Origin: Marivita sp.
GTDB taxonomy: Bacteria > Pseudomonadota > Alphaproteobacteria > Rhodobacterales > Rhodobacteraceae
Length of the DNA: 64,000 nucleotides
Assembly: GCF_022763305.1 (NCBI RefSeq)
Contig: NZ_JALEGT010000031.1
Span: 25,598-89,597 of the forward strand
Reading direction: 5' to 3'
Part shown: positions 10,052 through 18,668 of the stretch, piece after piece
Numbering within the stretch: position 1 is the stretch's first letter
Layout: each line of letters begins with the position of its first letter
Notes under the pieces: model-generated
The model's database searches: none
Told to the model about the DNA's origin: nothing
The model's input: the letters and a program-made list of their open reading frames with translations, nothing else
Program-made: the position numbers and the translations under genes

Positions 10052-11347
10052 TCAGAGCAGGTGGCGGAGCGGCTGCTCCACCCGGCCTGCGAAATCGGTC
10101 AGAAGCTGGATCGCGGTCGGCGCATCCATGTGGTCAGCGGCGCAATCCAGCGTGAGTTTCAGCCCTTTGCGGCGCTGCGTGATCGTGACGACCGGCACGC
10201 TGTCGGCACCCATGGCCGCACTGCGGATCGTTGTGCCGCGCAGATCACGGACGATCAGGTCTGGCGCGTCCTCGGTTTCTGTCACGTCCGACAGCGTTCC
10301 GCCGTCGGTCACCGCATAGCTGGTCGAGGCACCGAACCGTTCGATGGCAACCGTCTGTGCAGTGGGCATGGAGGCTCCGGCCAAACCGGCAAGCAACGCG
10401 TCGGCATCTGTCAAACCGTGGCTTTGCGACGCCCATCTGGTGAAGTCGGTCAGGCCATCGCCCGACAGTTTTGCGACAAGGTGGTGGGTCGCGGCAGCGG
10501 TGCTGACCGCTGGTTGCGCTGTCGTGCGCGGCAGGGCTTTCAGCACCTCCAGGTCCCGGACGTGATAGGGTTGAGGGTGACCGGCCTCGACCAGTCGAGC
10601 AAGATCAAGACCCTGCTCGATCGCCAGTCTGCGCAGCTTGGGTGAGGCGAGGATGCGCCCGCTGGTTGAGGCAACGGCTGGTTTTGCCGGAGCAGGTGGC
10701 TCCTTGGCCTTTTCAGGCCTCGTCGCGGTCGCCGGGGCAGGTGCGTCGGCTTCGGCAGGTGCCGGGGCTTTGGCGCTTCGGGACATAGGGCTCGCCGGCT
10801 TGTCGGCGCTGATGATCGCCACCGCCTGTCCGACGGGGACGTCTTCCCCGGCTTCAGCCAGATTGGCAGCCAGATAGCCGTCGCTGCCGGCTTCGACCTC
10901 CATCGTGCTCTTGTCGGTTTCCACCTCGAAGAGCACGTCGTCCGCTTTGACCGCGTCGCCGGGCGCCTTGTGCCAGCTGACCAGAAGGCCGCTGTCCTGC
11001 GCCATGCCCAATTGCGGCATGGTGACGGACTTGCCCTCGGGCAGCGCGTCCTCCTCGGTGTCATGCGGCGCGTCGTCCTTTGCGGCGGGCGCTGGTGCGT
11101 CGTCCTCGGCGCTGTCCGAAATGCGGGCAATCACCGCCCCGACGGGCACGTCTTCACCTTCGGACGCGGACACGCCGGTCAGAAAGCCGCTGGCCTGTGC
11201 CTCGACCTCCATCGTGGCCTTATCGGTTTCCACCTCGAAGAGCGCGTCACCCTTGGCCACCGCATCGCCCGGCGCCTTGAGCCATGACACGATCTTGCCC
11301 GCATCCTGCGCCATGCCCAGTTGAGGCATTGTCACGTCATGCGGCAT
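10052..11347 (-). CDS. E2-like protein with two lipoyl domains and a degenerate acyltransferase core
   Basis: A 431-residue protein with two lipoyl domains (residues ~1-77 and ~106-182; lipoylated Lys43 in ETDKATMEVE and Lys146 in ETDKSTMEVE), proline/alanine linkers, a peripheral-subunit-binding segment (~231-268) and a C-terminal ~140 residues that recall an E2 core. The active-site motif DHRVxDG is absent: the matching place reads ADHMDAPTA. It overlaps the E1 beta gene by 11 bp. I infer a lipoyl carrier subunit working with the separate core at 7718-8599. Confidence 0.8.
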   Translation of the reverse strand: MPHDVTMPQLGMAQDAGKIVSWLKAPGDAVAKGDALFEVETDKATMEVEAQASGFLTGVSASEGEDVPVGAVIARISDSAEDDAPAPAAKDDAPHDTEEDALPEGKSVTMPQLGMAQDSGLLVSWHKAPGDAVKADDVLFEVETDKSTMEVEAGSDGYLAANLAEAGEDVPVGQAVAIISADKPASPMSRSAKAPAPAEADAPAPATATRPEKAKEPPAPAKPAVASTSGRILASPKLRRLAIEQGLDLARLVEAGHPQPYHVRDLEVLKALPRTTAQPAVSTAAATHHLVAKLSGDGLTDFTRWASQSHGLTDADALLAGLAGASMPTAQTVAIERFGASTSYAVTDGGTLSDVTETEDAPDLIVRDLRGTTIRSAAMGADSVPVVTITQRRKGLKLTLDCAADHMDAPTAIQLLTDFAGRVEQPLRHLL

Positions 11348-12332
11348 GGATCAGCTCCCCCGAGCACAGCTTGCGCGCTTCGTCGGCAACCCGTTCCGGT
11401 GTCGGCACGGTGATGTCCTCCAGCGCGGGGCTGAAGGGCACAGGGACGTCCATCGCGCCCATGCGCAGGACCGGGGCATCCAGATGGTAGAACGCCTTTT
11501 CGTTCAGCCGCGATGCGATTTCCGAGGTGATGCCATAGCTCTGGTGGCCTTCGTCGATCACGATGGCGCGGCTGGTCTTCTTGACGCTTTCGATCAGCGT
11601 GGCCTCGTCCAGAGGCACGATGGTGCGTGGGTCGATCACTTCGGCCTCGATACCCTCTTTCGCCAAGATCGCAGCGGCTTTCTCGGCCACCTGCACCATC
11701 GAGGATGTGGCGATCAGGCTGATGTCCTTGCCTTCCCGCTTGATATGCGCCTCGCCGAAGGGGATCAGGTATTCCTCTTCCGGCACCGGGGCCTTGTCCT
11801 GATACATCAGCTTGTCTTCGAAGATCACAACCGGGTTGTTGTCGCGGATCGCGGTCTTCATCAGACCCTTCGCCTCGTAAGCCGAGGACGGCATCGCGAC
11901 CTTCAGCCCCGGAATATGCGCCACAAGCGCTTGCAAAGACTGCGAGTGCTGCGCGGCGGAGCGGCGTGTGGCCCCCATATTGGTGCGCAGCACCAGCGGC
12001 ACGTTGAGCTTGCCGCCGGACATGTAATGGATCTTGGCGGCCTGATTGCACAGCTGATCCATGATCAGGAAGATGAAGTCGCCGAACATCAGATCGACGA
12101 TGGGTCGCGCACCGGTCATGGCGGCACCGACGGCGATTCCCATGAAACCGGGTTCGGCGATAGGCGTGTCGATGACGCGGTCGGTGCCGAATTCCTCGAC
12201 CAGACCGGACAGCACCTTGAAGGGCGTTCCGGCCTCGGCCACGTCTTCGCCCAACAGGAACACCGTGGGATCGCGGCGCATTTCTTCGGCGATGGCCTCG
12301 TTGACGGCCTGGGACAGGGTGATCTCTCTCAT
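11337..12332 (-). CDS. Thiamine-dependent 2-oxoacid/acetoin dehydrogenase E1 beta subunit
   Basis: A 331-residue transketolase-like beta subunit, full family length. Landmarks are LLGEDVAEAGTPFKV, the cofactor-side DTPIAEPGFMGIAVGAA and the C-terminal half with IDPRTIVPLDE. It pairs with E1 alpha (12 bp upstream) to decarboxylate a 2-oxoacid or cleave an acyloin with thiamine diphosphate and load the acyl group onto lipoate. Sequence flavour is between PdhB and AcoB. The substrate remains open. A good AGGAGAG ribosome site precedes the ATG. Confidence 0.87.
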   Translation of the reverse strand: MREITLSQAVNEAIAEEMRRDPTVFLLGEDVAEAGTPFKVLSGLVEEFGTDRVIDTPIAEPGFMGIAVGAAMTGARPIVDLMFGDFIFLIMDQLCNQAAKIHYMSGGKLNVPLVLRTNMGATRRSAAQHSQSLQALVAHIPGLKVAMPSSAYEAKGLMKTAIRDNNPVVIFEDKLMYQDKAPVPEEEYLIPFGEAHIKREGKDISLIATSSMVQVAEKAAAILAKEGIEAEVIDPRTIVPLDEATLIESVKKTSRAIVIDEGHQSYGITSEIASRLNEKAFYHLDAPVLRMGAMDVPVPFSPALEDITVPTPERVADEARKLCSGELIHAA

Positions 12333-12344
12333 GTCGGTCTCTCC

Positions 12345-13322
12345 TCAGTCCGCGTAGACATGCATGTCCACTTCGGACACGTCGGGATATTTGGCAGCCT
12401 CGGCATAGGCGACGGCCTCGGCGGCATCCTTTTCGATCTCGGCATTCATCGCCTCGATCTCGTCTTCGGTGGCGATGCCCTCGCTCACGAGGAACGACCG
12501 GAAGCGGATGATCGGATCGCGGTTGTCCTTCCAATCCTTCTCTTCGTCCTTGGAGCGGTAATATTCGCGGTTGATGTCGCCCACATGGTGGCCGTGATAG
12601 CGATAGGTCATCAGTTCGACGAAGAACGGGCCTTCGCCCTTGCGGCAGCGGGCCACCAGTTTCTGTGACAACTCGTTGACGGCCAACACGTCCTGCCCAT
12701 CGACCTGGAACGCTTCGATGCGAAAGGCTTCGGCCCGGGCGGTGATGGAGCCGGCGGCGATTTCCTCGGTCTTGGTGTATTCGGAATAGCCGTTGTTTTC
12801 GCAGGCATAAATCACCGGCAGGTTCCAGAGCGCGGCCATATTCATCACTTCGTAGAGCAGCCCTTGCGCGGTTGCGCCGTCGCCAAAGAAACAGACGGTC
12901 ACGTCGTCCTGACCCAGCAGCTTGGCCCGCAGTGCCGAGCCTGTGGCGATCCCCATGGAGCCGCCGACAATGGCATTGGCCCCAAGGTTGCCATGGCTTT
13001 GATCGGCGATGTGCATCGACCCGCCTTTGCCCCGGCAATACCCTTCTTCCTTGCCCAACAGTTCGCAGAACATCTCTTTGAAGTTCGCGCCCTTGGCTAC
13101 GCAGTGCCCGTGACCCCGGTGGGTCGAGGTGATACGGTCGTCATCGGTCAGCGCCTCGCAGATCCCGACGGCGACAGCCTCTTCACCGGAATACATGTGG
13201 GTGAGGCCCGGCATCTTGGCCGACAGGTAAAGCTGGTTCGCGTTGTCCTCGAAGGTGCGGATGCGCATCATCTGGCGATACATGCGCAGATAGTCTTCGG
13301 TATTTGTCTTGGCCTTGGCCAT
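12345..13322 (-). CDS. Thiamine-dependent 2-oxoacid/acetoin dehydrogenase E1 alpha subunit
   Basis: A 325-residue alpha subunit that binds thiamine diphosphate. The motif GDG (147-149) to ENN (175-177) and the catalytic region STHRGHGH (66-73) are intact. The start at 13322 is chosen over 13367 because a GGGAGGG ribosome site lies just before it. With E1 beta and the two E2-like genes it forms a dehydrogenase complex, but no E3 (lipoamide dehydrogenase) gene is in the cluster, so E3 must be borrowed from elsewhere. AcoA-like or PdhA-like; the substrate is uncertain. Confidence 0.87.
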   Translation of the reverse strand: MAKAKTNTEDYLRMYRQMMRIRTFEDNANQLYLSAKMPGLTHMYSGEEAVAVGICEALTDDDRITSTHRGHGHCVAKGANFKEMFCELLGKEEGYCRGKGGSMHIADQSHGNLGANAIVGGSMGIATGSALRAKLLGQDDVTVCFFGDGATAQGLLYEVMNMAALWNLPVIYACENNGYSEYTKTEEIAAGSITARAEAFRIEAFQVDGQDVLAVNELSQKLVARCRKGEGPFFVELMTYRYHGHHVGDINREYYRSKDEEKDWKDNRDPIIRFRSFLVSEGIATEDEIEAMNAEIEKDAAEAVAYAEAAKYPDVSEVDMHVYAD

Positions 13323-13412
13323 TGGATCCCTCCCAAAGGGGGCAAGGGCGCGCGGCCCCTGCTTCATCTTGCCGAATAAACTCCCGCCGGAGGCGTCCCC
13401 CGGCGGGGCTCG

Positions 13413-14711
13413 TCAATACCGGTTGGCGATGGGTAGCTCTTCTGCGGGGAAGAGGCTGATCACCTCGCAGCCGGTTTCCGTCACCACGACCTCTTCCTCG
13501 ATCCGGGCGGCGGAATAGCCATCGGTGGCCGGGCAATAGGTCTCGAGCGCGAACACCATGCCGGTCTGGATTTCCATCGGATGATCGAGGCTGACGGCGC
13601 GGCTGATGATCGGGCGTTCGTGCAGGGCAAGGCCCAGACCGTGACCGAACTGCAGACCGAAGGCCTGATCCTCGTTGTCAAAGCCCAGCGACTGTGCGGT
13701 CGGCCAGACCTCGGCCACCTTGTCGGTGGTGACACCCGGCTTGATCATGGCAATCGATGCATCGATCCATTCGCGCGCCTTGACGTAGGCGTCGTTCTGA
13801 GCAGGCGTCGCGCGGCCGACGTTGAATGTGCGGTAGTAACACGTGCGGTAGCCCTGATAGCTTTGCAGGATGTCGAAGAACGCCTGATCGCCGGGGCGGA
13901 TCAGCCTGTCGGTAAAGTTGTGCGGGTGCGGGTTGCAGCGTTCGCCGGAAATCGCGTTGATCGCTTCGACGTCGTCCGAGCCCATCTCGTAGAGCAGCTT
14001 GTTCGACATCGCGACGATGTCATTCTCGCGCACGCCGGGTTTCAGCTCTTCGTAGATCATGTGGTAGACGCCATCGACCATGCTGGCCGCCTGTGTCAGA
14101 AGCTGGATTTCGTCCCAGTTCTTGATTTCGCGCGCTGCCAGCATGATCTGCTGGCCGTCCACGACCTTGATGCCTTCTTCCTGCAGCGCGTGGAACATGG
14201 CGGTTTCGGCATAGTCCACGCCGACCGGCATGTCGGCCATGCCCGCATCCTTGATCAGCTGCGCGATCATCTTGGCGTATTTCTTCATCAGGCCGAATTC
14301 CGGCGGGATCGTGCCGCGCATGCCGACAACGCCGGCGAGGCAGTGATCGGGTTCCAGCCAGTCGGAATAGCGTTTGTGATGCACGGCAGCAGAGCCGAAA
14401 TCCCAGACATAGGGGCTGTCGTCGCCGGTCAGTAGGCAGAAGCGGCACATCTTGTCCCGTTCCCATTCGCCGATCTTTGTGGCTGACACGTAGCGGATGT
14501 TGTTGACGTCAAACAGCAGCAGCGACCCGGCGTTCGAGTTCTGCAGCGACTGGCGCGTGCGGGCAAGGCGGTAGCGGCGCAGGCGGTCGTGATCGACCCG
14601 GCGTTCGAAATCGACCGAGGTGTGGCCCCAGGCGGGCAGGCGGTCGCGCCATTCCCAGTTGGGTTCAAGATCCTGCGGTGTGAGCAGGTTCGGCATCAGT
14701 GCGCGAGACAT
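13413..14711 (-). CDS. M24 (creatinase / Xaa-Pro peptidase / DddP-fold) protein with an altered metal site
   Basis: A 432-residue protein of the pita-bread M24 family with an N-terminal creatinase-like domain (to ~residue 180). Four of five metal ligands can be placed: Asp280 (FFDILQSY), His357 (FGHGLGLALHE), Glu390 (FALETYCP) and Glu405 (ARIEEEV). The second Asp of the DxGxxxxGYxSD pattern is Cys291 (GYRTC). It may be a C-N or C-S/C-O lyase or hydrolase, as in creatinase, ectoine hydrolase or DMSP lyase DddP, rather than a peptidase. It is co-transcribed with the E1/E2 genes. A strong AAAGGAG site precedes the ATG. Confidence 0.7.
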   Translation of the reverse strand: MSRALMPNLLTPQDLEPNWEWRDRLPAWGHTSVDFERRVDHDRLRRYRLARTRQSLQNSNAGSLLLFDVNNIRYVSATKIGEWERDKMCRFCLLTGDDSPYVWDFGSAAVHHKRYSDWLEPDHCLAGVVGMRGTIPPEFGLMKKYAKMIAQLIKDAGMADMPVGVDYAETAMFHALQEEGIKVVDGQQIMLAAREIKNWDEIQLLTQAASMVDGVYHMIYEELKPGVRENDIVAMSNKLLYEMGSDDVEAINAISGERCNPHPHNFTDRLIRPGDQAFFDILQSYQGYRTCYYRTFNVGRATPAQNDAYVKAREWIDASIAMIKPGVTTDKVAEVWPTAQSLGFDNEDQAFGLQFGHGLGLALHERPIISRAVSLDHPMEIQTGMVFALETYCPATDGYSAARIEEEVVVTETGCEVISLFPAEELPIANRY

Positions 14712-14776
14712 GAAAAGCTCCTTTCGGGTGCCGCGTGGCGCACCCGGTTTGTTCTGAAAAACAGGGGGGTGAGGGG

Positions 14777-15586
14777 TTACTTCGTGACCCAGCCGCCGTC
14801 GATGGAGATCATCTGGCCGGTCATGTAATCGCTGTCGTCAGAGGCGAGGAACGAGGCCGTTCCGACAATGTCGTTGGGGTAGGACACCCGCTTGATCACC
14901 AGGTTGTTGGCGACGATGTCGTCATAGGCCTGGCCTTCGCGTTCCTTGAACCCGATCTCGACAAGGTCCTTGTCCAGCTGCTCCCAAAGCGGTGTCACAA
15001 CGACGCCGGGGGCATAGCCGTTGACGGTGATGTTGTGCTCGGCCAGACCCAGCGCACCGCATTCGGTCAGCGCCAGACAGCCGTATTTCGAAGTGCAGTA
15101 GACGGTCACGTCGACCAGCGGCTTGCGCGACGCGATGGAGCCGACATTGATCAGCTTGTAGGGGTGATCCTCCATCGGACCCTGCTTGATCATCTGGCGT
15201 GCGGTTTCCTGCATCCCAAGCCACATCGCCTTGGTGTTGACGTTCATGATCATGTCCCAGTTGTCTTCGTCGATATCCATGAAGAACCGGGGTTTGTTCA
15301 GGCCCGCATTGAAGAGACCCACGTTGATCGACCCGAAGGCTTCGACCGTTGCAGCCACGGCAGCCGCGTTGTCGTCGCGCTTGGTCACGTCCATCTTCAC
15401 GGCAATCGCCTTGCCGTTTCCGGCGGCGTTGATCCGGTCGGCAACGACCTGCGCTTCGTCCCCGTCAAGATCCCCCAGACAGACATTCGCCCCCTGGGCG
15501 GCGAAAGCCTCGGCATTGGCGGTACCCATGCCACGGGCGGCTCCGGTGATCAGGATGTTCTTACCTTTGAGGCGATTGGGGTCCAT
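14777..15586 (-). CDS. Short-chain dehydrogenase/reductase (SDR)
   Basis: A 269-residue classical SDR: cofactor loop TGAARGMG (~residues 14-21), Asp after the second strand (GDLDGDE, suggesting NAD rather than NADP), catalytic Ser in VGSIASR and Tyr-x3-Lys in YCTSK. It ends in the usual DYMTGQMISIDGG. It resembles the SDR at 18669-19466 in the other arm of the cluster (shared NKP, MGMQE/IGMQE, APGVV motifs), so the two may act on related substrates. It lies 10 bp downstream of the fused regulator gene in one operon. Confidence 0.85.
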   Translation of the reverse strand: MDPNRLKGKNILITGAARGMGTANAEAFAAQGANVCLGDLDGDEAQVVADRINAAGNGKAIAVKMDVTKRDDNAAAVAATVEAFGSINVGLFNAGLNKPRFFMDIDEDNWDMIMNVNTKAMWLGMQETARQMIKQGPMEDHPYKLINVGSIASRKPLVDVTVYCTSKYGCLALTECGALGLAEHNITVNGYAPGVVVTPLWEQLDKDLVEIGFKEREGQAYDDIVANNLVIKRVSYPNDIVGTASFLASDDSDYMTGQMISIDGGWVTK

Positions 15587-15596
15587 GGTTTCCTCC

Positions 15597-17423
15597 CTAA
15601 GTGACCTGGTGTTTCATGATGTCTTCGGCGCGGGCCTGGGCCCGGTCGAGCGCCTCGCGCGGGGACACGATCCCGCGCAGCATGTCGTGAAGTTCGTGGC
15701 CGCAGATGTGGATGATCTCCGAGATGTGCGGAATCGGCGGGCGCGGCCAGAATTGCAGCTCGTCGCGCCAGGACATCTGGTCGACGAGTTCGAAGATCGG
15801 AGACAGGCGCCGCACTTCCGGGTCCGCCCCGACGGAATAGCGGGGCGCCGTACGGCTGCCGCTTTGGGCATAAAGCTTTTGTGCCGCCGGCGAAGTGAAG
15901 GCGACCAGCGCCTCGACCGTGTCCGCCACGCGGTCCTCCGCCAGGTTTGACGGCACGCAGAACACATAGCCGCCGACAGGGGCGATGGGGGCCCCCTCGG
16001 GCCCATGCGGATGGGGCAGGTAGCCGGTGTTGCCATGCGCCGAACAGCTGTCGTCGAGTTCGAAATATGGGGCCAGCAGGGTATACCCATAGGCCATGGC
16101 CACCTTGCCGGACGCATAGGGGCGCACACGTTCGTACCAGGACATCGACAGAATGTCGGGCGGGGAAAACTCCAGCAGTTGCATCAGGTAATCCGCCGCC
16201 GCATGCGCGCGATCGGTGTTCAGCATCGGTCGCAGGTCCGGTTGGTCGAGGTGATCCGCATCGAACCCCCCGGCGATCGGTGGCAGGTCGATGATGGGCT
16301 GACCGAAGGCGGCGCAGGTCATCATGAACGTGTGGCCCAGTGCTGTGCCGCGTGCCGCATTCCACGCCACGCCATGACGGCCTCTGCGGGGGTCATTGAA
16401 GTGACGGGCGGCTTCGATCACCGCGTCGGTGGTTACAGGGGGCTCCAGCCCTTCCGCTGCGAACCAGTCCTTGCGGTAGAACATCAATTCGGGCGTTGTC
16501 TGGCTTGGCACACCGTAGGGGGTTCCGTCCCAATGCGCCGCGCGCCAGCCTGCGGTGTGGAAATCGGCGGGATCAAGCCGGGAGACATCCATCACATCGG
16601 TCAGCGGGCGGATCACCCCTTTTTTCACGAATTCCCCAAGCCACGGTAGATCGACGGCGATCAGATCGTACCGGCTCTTGGTGCGCTCGCTGTTGCGCAA
16701 TGCTTCTTCGCGCAGCCGGTCGATCGAAAAGGCGCGCTGATGAATGTTCGTCCCGACGATTTGTTCAAATTGACGCTTGAGCGTGTCCATCACCATGAAT
16801 GTGGGATCGCCATGGACGAGGATGCGCAGCCCACCGGCCAGCTTGAGCGGTTGGGGCAGGGCACGGGGCGGGGCGATGGTTGCGCGGGTCGCCTGGTAGG
16901 AGCCACCATAATAGTAATGCTCGGTCTCTTCGGTTTCAGGCACGGCGCCAAAGGAATTGCGGGCCAGTCGTTCGATCCGGTCCGCCACCTGACTGAACCG
17001 GTCAAGAAGACGGGGACTCGGATGCAGGGAAAAGCTCTTGCCGCTCTTGGTGCGTGGCCGCTGCTCGAGCAGGCCCGAGTCCTTGAGTTCCGTCAGCTTG
17101 CGCGTCGCAGTTGCATAGGGGACGCCTGCCGCCGCAACCATGGAGGACGGCGACACGAGCCGCCCTTCGGAATGGCTTTGCAGGACATGCAGGATCATGT
17201 TCAGATGCGGATTGGGCGTGTTCGGCTCGATTGACGTCTCAAGCTCGAGCGACAGGGACTTGAGGAACTCCACCACACGTTCCAGCTCCGGACCCTCCGC
17301 GGCCGCGGCGACATGTGTCGAACGCTGCATGGCGTGCTGTCCATATTGGATATCACTGGCGAGGGTTCCGGACATTGTCGCTTTTTTGTTTGAGGGATTA
17401 CGAGGTGGGATCGAGTCGCTCAC
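15597..17423 (-). CDS. One-component regulator: winged helix fused to an ABC-type solute-binding domain
   Basis: A 608-residue protein with no signal peptide. Residues ~73-155 form a winged helix (LNMILHVLQS, then VSPSSMVAAAGVPYATATRKL, the recognition helix, and a LLEQRPRTKSGKS wing). Residues ~197-600 read as a family-1 extracellular solute-binding protein (ILVHGDPTFMVMD, ending with TPYGVPSQTTPELMFYRKDWF-like strands). I infer a cytoplasmic sensor that binds a small molecule and controls both arms of the cluster. It is the first gene of the leftward operon and divergent from a transporter operon, with a palindrome between. The GTG at 17423 has AAGGGT nearby; ATG 17375 is an alternative. 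Confidence 0.75.
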   Translation of the reverse strand: MSDSIPPRNPSNKKATMSGTLASDIQYGQHAMQRSTHVAAAAEGPELERVVEFLKSLSLELETSIEPNTPNPHLNMILHVLQSHSEGRLVSPSSMVAAAGVPYATATRKLTELKDSGLLEQRPRTKSGKSFSLHPSPRLLDRFSQVADRIERLARNSFGAVPETEETEHYYYGGSYQATRATIAPPRALPQPLKLAGGLRILVHGDPTFMVMDTLKRQFEQIVGTNIHQRAFSIDRLREEALRNSERTKSRYDLIAVDLPWLGEFVKKGVIRPLTDVMDVSRLDPADFHTAGWRAAHWDGTPYGVPSQTTPELMFYRKDWFAAEGLEPPVTTDAVIEAARHFNDPRRGRHGVAWNAARGTALGHTFMMTCAAFGQPIIDLPPIAGGFDADHLDQPDLRPMLNTDRAHAAADYLMQLLEFSPPDILSMSWYERVRPYASGKVAMAYGYTLLAPYFELDDSCSAHGNTGYLPHPHGPEGAPIAPVGGYVFCVPSNLAEDRVADTVEALVAFTSPAAQKLYAQSGSRTAPRYSVGADPEVRRLSPIFELVDQMSWRDELQFWPRPPIPHISEIIHICGHELHDMLRGIVSPREALDRAQARAEDIMKHQVT

Positions 17424-17484
17424 GGCGGCACCCTTTCAAATTGTTCAATCTGACGGTTTGCGAGTATCGGATATAAATCCAAAA

Positions 17485-17502
17485 TGGACAAATTTTTGTC
17501 CA
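17485..17502. promoter_or_regulatory. Putative operator between the fused regulator and the transporter operon
   Basis: TGGACAAATTTTTGTCCA is a perfect inverted repeat with 8-bp arms and a 2-nt centre. A further half-site TGAACAAA follows at 17506-17513 and a reverse half-site TTGTTCA lies near 17440-17450. The site is 61 bp upstream of the regulator GTG and 128 bp upstream of the binding-protein ATG. It is the best candidate for binding by the winged-helix regulator; this is an inference. Confidence 0.6.
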
Positions 17503-17630
17503 AAATGAACAAAACGATGCGTTCGCTCTTTGTCGAAATGACGCTGGATATGGGTCAGGTTGCATCCGGACCGTCCGGGCTGAGAGGACAGCAGCAATCG
17601 TGCGAACATACCTTTAGGGAGGACACGACT

Positions 17631-18590
17631 ATGAAAACGACCCTTACGGCCGCTTTGGTGGCATCCACTGCGCTTGTCGGCACTGCCATGGCCGAATCCC
17701 ACAGCGGCAAGATGACCATCGGCATTACCCAGAACAACGTGGGCGTGGACAGCTACCAGACCACGTACGAGAAGGCCTTTATCGAAGCGGCAGAAGCCAA
17801 TGACATGGTGGAGACCGTGGTTCTGGACGCAGGTGGTGACGTGGCGCGCCAGATCGCGCAGATGGAAGACCTGATCCAGCAGGAAGTCGACGCGATCATC
17901 ATTTGGCCGACCAATGGCGAAGCCGTGATCCCCGCGGTGCGCAAGGCCTACCAGGCCGATATCCCGGTCATTGTCACAAACTCGAACATCGCCGAGCAGG
18001 GCTTTGACTTCGTGAAGTCTTTCTCCGGCCCCGACAACATCACCCAAGGCGCACGGTCGGCCGAGATCATGTGCGACAAGTTCAAGGACATGGGCATCGA
18101 GAACGAAGCCAAGGTTGTCCACATCACCGGCCAGCCGGGCTACACCACCGCCATTGAGCGTGCGAAAGGCTTCAACGATCGCCTGCCCGAAGTGTGCCCG
18201 AATGTCGAACAGATCGACCAGCAGCCGGGCGACTGGAACCGCGAGAAGTCGCAGCAGGTGATGGAAGCGTTCCTTGTCAAGTATGACGACATCGACGGCG
18301 TCTATGCCGGTGACGACAACATGGGCGTCGGCGCTCTGAACGCGGCCAAGGCAGCGGGTCGCGAAGGGATCATCTTCGTCGGCGCGACCAACTTCGCGGT
18401 CGGCTACGAAGCGATGGCCGCCGGGGAATACTGGGGCTCGATCTACCAGTCGCCTGTCGATGACGCCGAAGCGGCCCTGCAGACGGCGATCGACGTTCTG
18501 AACGGCGAGGAAGTGCCTTTCCTCAACTACTTCGACACGCCGAAGATCACCCAGGACAACATGGACGAGTTTACCAAGCCCGTCTTCTGA
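17631..18590 (+). CDS. Sugar-type ABC transporter periplasmic binding protein (RbsB-like)
   Basis: A 319-residue binding protein of the Peripla_BP_4 class, exported by a clear signal peptide (MKTTLTAALVASTALVGTAMA, cleavage after AMA). The mature domain has two alternating lobes (VDAIIIWPTNGEAVIPAV; GVYAGDDNMGVGALNAAK). The upstream in-frame ATG at 17484 would hide the signal peptide; ATG 17631 has AGGGAGGA 8 bp before it. It is the first gene of the rightward arm and is followed by a stem-loop. The ligand is unknown; the family carries pentoses, hexoses, polyols and cyclitols. Confidence 0.88.
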   Translation: MKTTLTAALVASTALVGTAMAESHSGKMTIGITQNNVGVDSYQTTYEKAFIEAAEANDMVETVVLDAGGDVARQIAQMEDLIQQEVDAIIIWPTNGEAVIPAVRKAYQADIPVIVTNSNIAEQGFDFVKSFSGPDNITQGARSAEIMCDKFKDMGIENEAKVVHITGQPGYTTAIERAKGFNDRLPEVCPNVEQIDQQPGDWNREKSQQVMEAFLVKYDDIDGVYAGDDNMGVGALNAAKAAGREGIIFVGATNFAVGYEAMAAGEYWGSIYQSPVDDAEAALQTAIDVLNGEEVPFLNYFDTPKITQDNMDEFTKPVF

Positions 18591-18605
18591 TCTCCTCCCG
18601 GAATG

Positions 18606-18642
18606 CGCGGGGCGGCATGTCTGCCTCGCGTGTTCTTTTTCT
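18606..18642 (+). terminator. Stem-loop with T-rich tail after the binding-protein gene
   Basis: CGCGGGGCGG pairs with CTGCCTCGCG over 10 bp (two G-U pairs) around a 5-nt loop, followed by TGTTCTTTTTCTC. It lies 16 bp after the stop codon and inside the operon, so it probably acts as a partial terminator or mRNA 3' stabiliser that gives more binding protein than permease. Confidence 0.6.
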
Positions 18643-18668
18643 CAACGACAAGACGAGGGATGGACGAG

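Noticed and set aside
11332..13038. A 568-codon frame on the same strand as E1 alpha/beta in another frame.
   Set aside because: It overlaps both E1 genes completely and shows no recognisable domains.
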